NCBI GenBank assembly: GCA_031277255.1
Contig: JAITMS010000020.1
Coordinates: 1 to 45,444 of the forward strand
Direction: 5' to 3'
Origin: Azonexus sp.
GTDB lineage: Bacteria > Pseudomonadota > Gammaproteobacteria > Burkholderiales > Rhodocyclaceae
Length of the DNA stretch: 45,444 nt
Positions 43,033-45,444 of this stretch are shown one piece after another. The notes under the pieces were generated by a model. The model saw nothing but the letters and a program-made list of their open reading frames with translations, was not told the DNA's origin and searched no databases. How positions within the stretch are numbered: the first letter of the stretch is position 1; each line of letters begins with the position of its first letter. The position numbers and the translations under genes are program-made.

Positions 43033-44325
43033 TCAGGATTGTGGTTTCTGCCTGGGTGTACCGCCTGGCCCCACGCCGCCGCCGCCCTTGGCGCCGCCGC
43101 CCGGCCCTGCCGCGTCGGCCCGCCGTACTGGCGCGCCGTCCTTGACGCGGTCGCCGCCTTCGGCGACCACCCGCTCGCCGGGCTGCAAGCCCTGCACGAT
43201 CAAAATTTCCGTATCCGTCGCCAGGCCGCGTTTGACCGGGCGCATGTGGGCGACGCTTTCGGCATCGATGACGTAAACATAATCGCCTTCCGGCCCGGTG
43301 CGTACCGCCGTCACCGGGGCCAGCACGCCCTCGACGGTCCCCAGTTGCAGCCGGATATTGACGAACTGGCTGGGAAAGAGCTTGCCGTCGGCATTGTCGA
43401 AGCGCGCCTTGGCCCGCACCGTGCCGGTCGAGACATTGACCAGATTATCCAGAGTGAGAAAGCGGCCGCTCGCCAGTTGCTGCGCGCGGGCGCTATCGAG
43501 CGCCGCAACCGGCAGTTTGCCGTCGCGGGCGGCGGCCTGCACTTCCGGGATGCGCTCCTGCGGCACGGCAAAAACCACGTCGATCGGCTGCACCTCGGTC
43601 AGCGTGGCGATACCGCCGGCCGTGCCGGTCGACACGTAATTGCCCGGATCGACCGCGCGCAGGCCGATCATGCCGGTAAAGGGGGCGTTGATGGTCGATA
43701 GCTCCAGATTGATCGCCGCCGCCTTCTCGTTGGCGATGTCAGCCTCGACCGTGCCTTGCAACTGTTTGACCAGCGCCGCCTGCGTGTCGACGTCCTGACG
43801 CGCGATGGAATCCTGCGCCAGCAACTGCTGGTAGCGTTGCAGCGTCACCTCGGCCACCGTCAGTTGCGCCTGATCCCGCGCCCGCTGGCCCTGGGCCTGC
43901 GCCAGCGCCTGCTGATAGGGGCGCGGGTCGATGTGGGCCAGCACCTGCCCTTTCTTGACCATCTGCCCCTCGGTAAACAACACGTCGATCAGCGTCCCCG
44001 AAACCTGCGGCACCAGAGCCACCATGCGCGGCGGCGTCACCGTGCCGAGGGCGTCGATGACAATGGGCAAATGGCCTTCCTTGACCTCGGCGTCGCCAAC
44101 GGTAATGCTGGCGCTGCTGCTGCCGCCGCCGCGCCCGAACATGCCGCCCGGCCCGCCCGCGGGCGGGCTGCCCGCCGCCGCTGGCTGTTTGGCCCGCTGC
44201 GCCAGATAAACCGCACCCGCCACCAGCGCGGCGATCAACAGCAAGGTCAGGGTCACGCCCCGCCAGCGATGGCGCGGCGCGGTTTTCGTCGGGGCGGGTG
44301 TGTTGGAGGGTGCGGAACTGGACAT
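43033..44325 (-). CDS. mdtA: RND membrane fusion protein (MdtA-like)
   Basis: Periplasmic adaptor linking the RND permeases to an outer-membrane factor, 430 residues. After a Thr/Pro-rich cytoplasmic start there is one membrane anchor (about 24-43, VTLTLLLIAALVAGAVYLA) and a Gly/Ser-rich stretch. The HlyD-type lipoyl/hairpin region follows (VPQVSGTLIDVLFTEGQMVKKGQVLAHIDPRPYQ), then the beta-barrel domain. The C-terminal 40 residues are Gly/Pro-rich. It is the first gene of the operon and divergent from the spermidine synthase-like gene. Confidence 0.92.
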   Translation of the reverse strand: MSSSAPSNTPAPTKTAPRHRWRGVTLTLLLIAALVAGAVYLAQRAKQPAAAGSPPAGGPGGMFGRGGGSSSASITVGDAEVKEGHLPIVIDALGTVTPPRMVALVPQVSGTLIDVLFTEGQMVKKGQVLAHIDPRPYQQALAQAQGQRARDQAQLTVAEVTLQRYQQLLAQDSIARQDVDTQAALVKQLQGTVEADIANEKAAAINLELSTINAPFTGMIGLRAVDPGNYVSTGTAGGIATLTEVQPIDVVFAVPQERIPEVQAAARDGKLPVAALDSARAQQLASGRFLTLDNLVNVSTGTVRAKARFDNADGKLFPSQFVNIRLQLGTVEGVLAPVTAVRTGPEGDYVYVIDAESVAHMRPVKRGLATDTEILIVQGLQPGERVVAEGGDRVKDGAPVRRADAAGPGGGAKGGGGVGPGGTPRQKPQS

Positions 44326-44420
44326 GGTTAAGCCGACAAGCCAATGAGAACGAAGCCTGTGAGCTTACCTTAAGGGAATAACGCTCGGGCAAAGAAAAAT
44401 CACGATAATTGTCAGCAAAT

Positions 44421-45245
44421 ATGTCGCTTTCCCAAAAAAAACCGGCCATGAAAAAACGCTCCGCCGCGCCCCGCCACGCCATTGACATCAGCGAGGCGGA
44501 TGGCATCCGCTATCTGCATTTCGGCTCCGACTGGGTGCAGGGGGCGATGCGTATCGCCCGCCCCTGGTCGCTGGAACTGGCCTACACCCGCGACATGATG
44601 GCCGGGCTGCTCCTGCGCGATGCCGCCGACTGGCCGCGGCGGGCGCTGCTGATCGGGCTGGGCGCTGGTTCGCTGGTCAAGTTTCTCTACCGCCACCGGC
44701 CTCTCTGCCGGATCACCGTGGTCGAGATCAATCCACGGGTGGAATGGATCGCCCGCCAGTATTTCAGGCTGCCCGACGCGCCGCGGCGGATCACGATCAA
44801 CATCGGCTGCGGGGCCGATTTCATGCTCGGCGGCGACAGTCTGTTTGATTTCATTCTGGTCGATGGCTTTGACGCCGACGCCCGCCCCGGCCCGCTCGCT
44901 ACCCTGCCCTTCTATCAGGCTTGCCGCGCCCGGCTGACGGCGGAAGGGATTTGTTGCGTCAACCTGCTGGGTCATCAGCGTGGCTCTGCCGCCAGCGCGG
45001 AGCGTATCGGCGAGGCGTTCAGCGGCGCGCGCGCTGTTTTTCCCGCCACCGCGAGCGGCAACGTCATCGTCTTTGCCACCGGCGAAACGCCGGTCGACCT
45101 GCCGCTCGCCACCCTGCGCGACCGGACCAGCGCCCTGAAAACAGCCAGCGGCCTCGATCTCCGACCACTCATCAGCCGCCTGCAATTACATCATCCGCTG
45201 CCGCAAGGCCGCCTCCTGATTGGCCGCCCGCTCAGTCTGCACTGA
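44421..45245 (+). CDS. Spermidine synthase-like methyltransferase-fold protein
   Basis: The 274-residue protein has a SpeE-like Rossmann core: ALLIGLGAGSLVKFLY (SAM/dcSAM loop), ITVVEINPRVEWIARQYF, and FDFILVDGFDADARPGPLATLPFY, matching the polyamine synthase order. It lacks the N-terminal beta-barrel typical of true spermidine synthases and the usual D-x-x-D substrate motif, so the aminopropyl-transfer role is unproven. ATG 44421 is likely; a TTG lies at 44409. It is divergent from the efflux operon. Confidence 0.75.
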   Translation: MSLSQKKPAMKKRSAAPRHAIDISEADGIRYLHFGSDWVQGAMRIARPWSLELAYTRDMMAGLLLRDAADWPRRALLIGLGAGSLVKFLYRHRPLCRITVVEINPRVEWIARQYFRLPDAPRRITINIGCGADFMLGGDSLFDFILVDGFDADARPGPLATLPFYQACRARLTAEGICCVNLLGHQRGSAASAERIGEAFSGARAVFPATASGNVIVFATGETPVDLPLATLRDRTSALKTASGLDLRPLISRLQLHHPLPQGRLLIGRPLSLH

Positions 45246-45376
45246 GGTTTTTCAGGCCACGCCGGGCGTTTGGAGGGGTTTTTACATTTCTGTTCGGTCT
45301 GTCGAGAGGCGGTTTATAGTTGCTCCAACAATAAACAAGACATAATACAAGCCTGTCGATTCTACCGGAGACGAAG

Positions 45377-45444
45377 ATGGCTTACAGTACTGATCTCAAG
45401 AGTCGGGTGTTGAGTTTTGTTGCTGCTGGGGGCAGCAAGAGCGA
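45377..45444 (+). mobile_element. 5' end of an IS630-family transposase gene, cut by the window edge
   Basis: The frame reads MAYSTDLKSRVLSFVAAGGS, the start of the IS630/Tc1-like N-terminal helix-turn-helix (M-x-Y-S-x-D-L-R-x-R-V-x-x-F-V-x-x-G-G-S). CGGAGACGAAG lies just upstream as a ribosome-binding site. Positions 45246-45376 hold the intergenic end and probably the left inverted terminal repeat, whose boundary cannot be set without the other end. Confidence 0.7.

Noticed and set aside
39892-43701. Plus-strand open frame of 1269 codons opposite the RND pump genes
   Set aside because: An antisense shadow caused by high GC at third positions. Its composition is His/Gln/Arg-rich and the opposite strand encodes conserved transporters.

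Overview
The window is GC-rich, densely packed chromosomal DNA from a betaproteobacterium, most likely a Rhodocyclales-type organism. This rests on gene order (leuC, entericidin-like lipoprotein, leuD, leuB, asd; gmhA, BON lipoprotein, rfaE2; bamC-dapA), on protein similarity recalled from memory, and on abundant intergenic REP-type repeats. No search could be run, so the genus is not fixed.

Layout. Positions 1-2000 (minus strand): LPS-heptose genes gmhA and rfaE2 around a BON-domain lipoprotein, with what looks like the 3' stump of yraN cut by a miniature inverted-repeat element. 2250-2575: an MNT nucleotidyltransferase antitoxin whose HEPN partner stops after ten codons. 2785-8410 (minus): leucine/aspartate-family operon leuC, small lipoprotein, leuD, leuB, asd, interrupted by an AT-rich phospholipase D-like gene. 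8495-10117: a FapA/DUF342 protein. 10394-16779 (minus): MFS transporter, SAM methyltransferase plus VanW protein, YdjM-like membrane hydrolase, glycosyltransferase, YdcH protein, chorismate synthase and a CBS protein. 17000-19500: an autoregulated HTH gene, a COG0731-type radical SAM enzyme divergent from queD, and a HigBA-like toxin-antitoxin pair. 19532-26100: tRNA-Ser(TGA), yccA, rlmD, a DUF7931-like protein, an Ala/Pro/Glu-rich lipoprotein, bamC, dapA and a short tilS. 26065-31300: accA, two HDOD regulators flanking a glyoxalase II-like hydrolase, then a fragment-like ORF and rhuM. 31350-33443: uup and tRNA-Arg(CCT). 33468-44325 (minus): an MdtABC-like RND efflux operon with a frameshifted outer-membrane factor and an embedded DNA methyltransferase-nuclease fusion. 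The right edge has a spermidine synthase-like gene and the start of an IS630-type transposase.

The most distinctive theme is repeat DNA. Four repeat families (REP cores with terminal inverted repeats, a TCCTCTG heptamer array, a CCCTCTCCC/GGGAGAGGG hairpin and an 82-nt hairpin) sit between genes. Three of them also lie in frame inside genes: both RND pumps, tilS and the 3' end of the MFS gene. Defence or accessory cargo (MNT/HEPN, PLD, RhuM, methyltransferase-nuclease, HigBA) appears as isolated or partly decayed insertions into housekeeping operons rather than as one defence island. I found no CRISPR array and no clearly novel multi-gene system.
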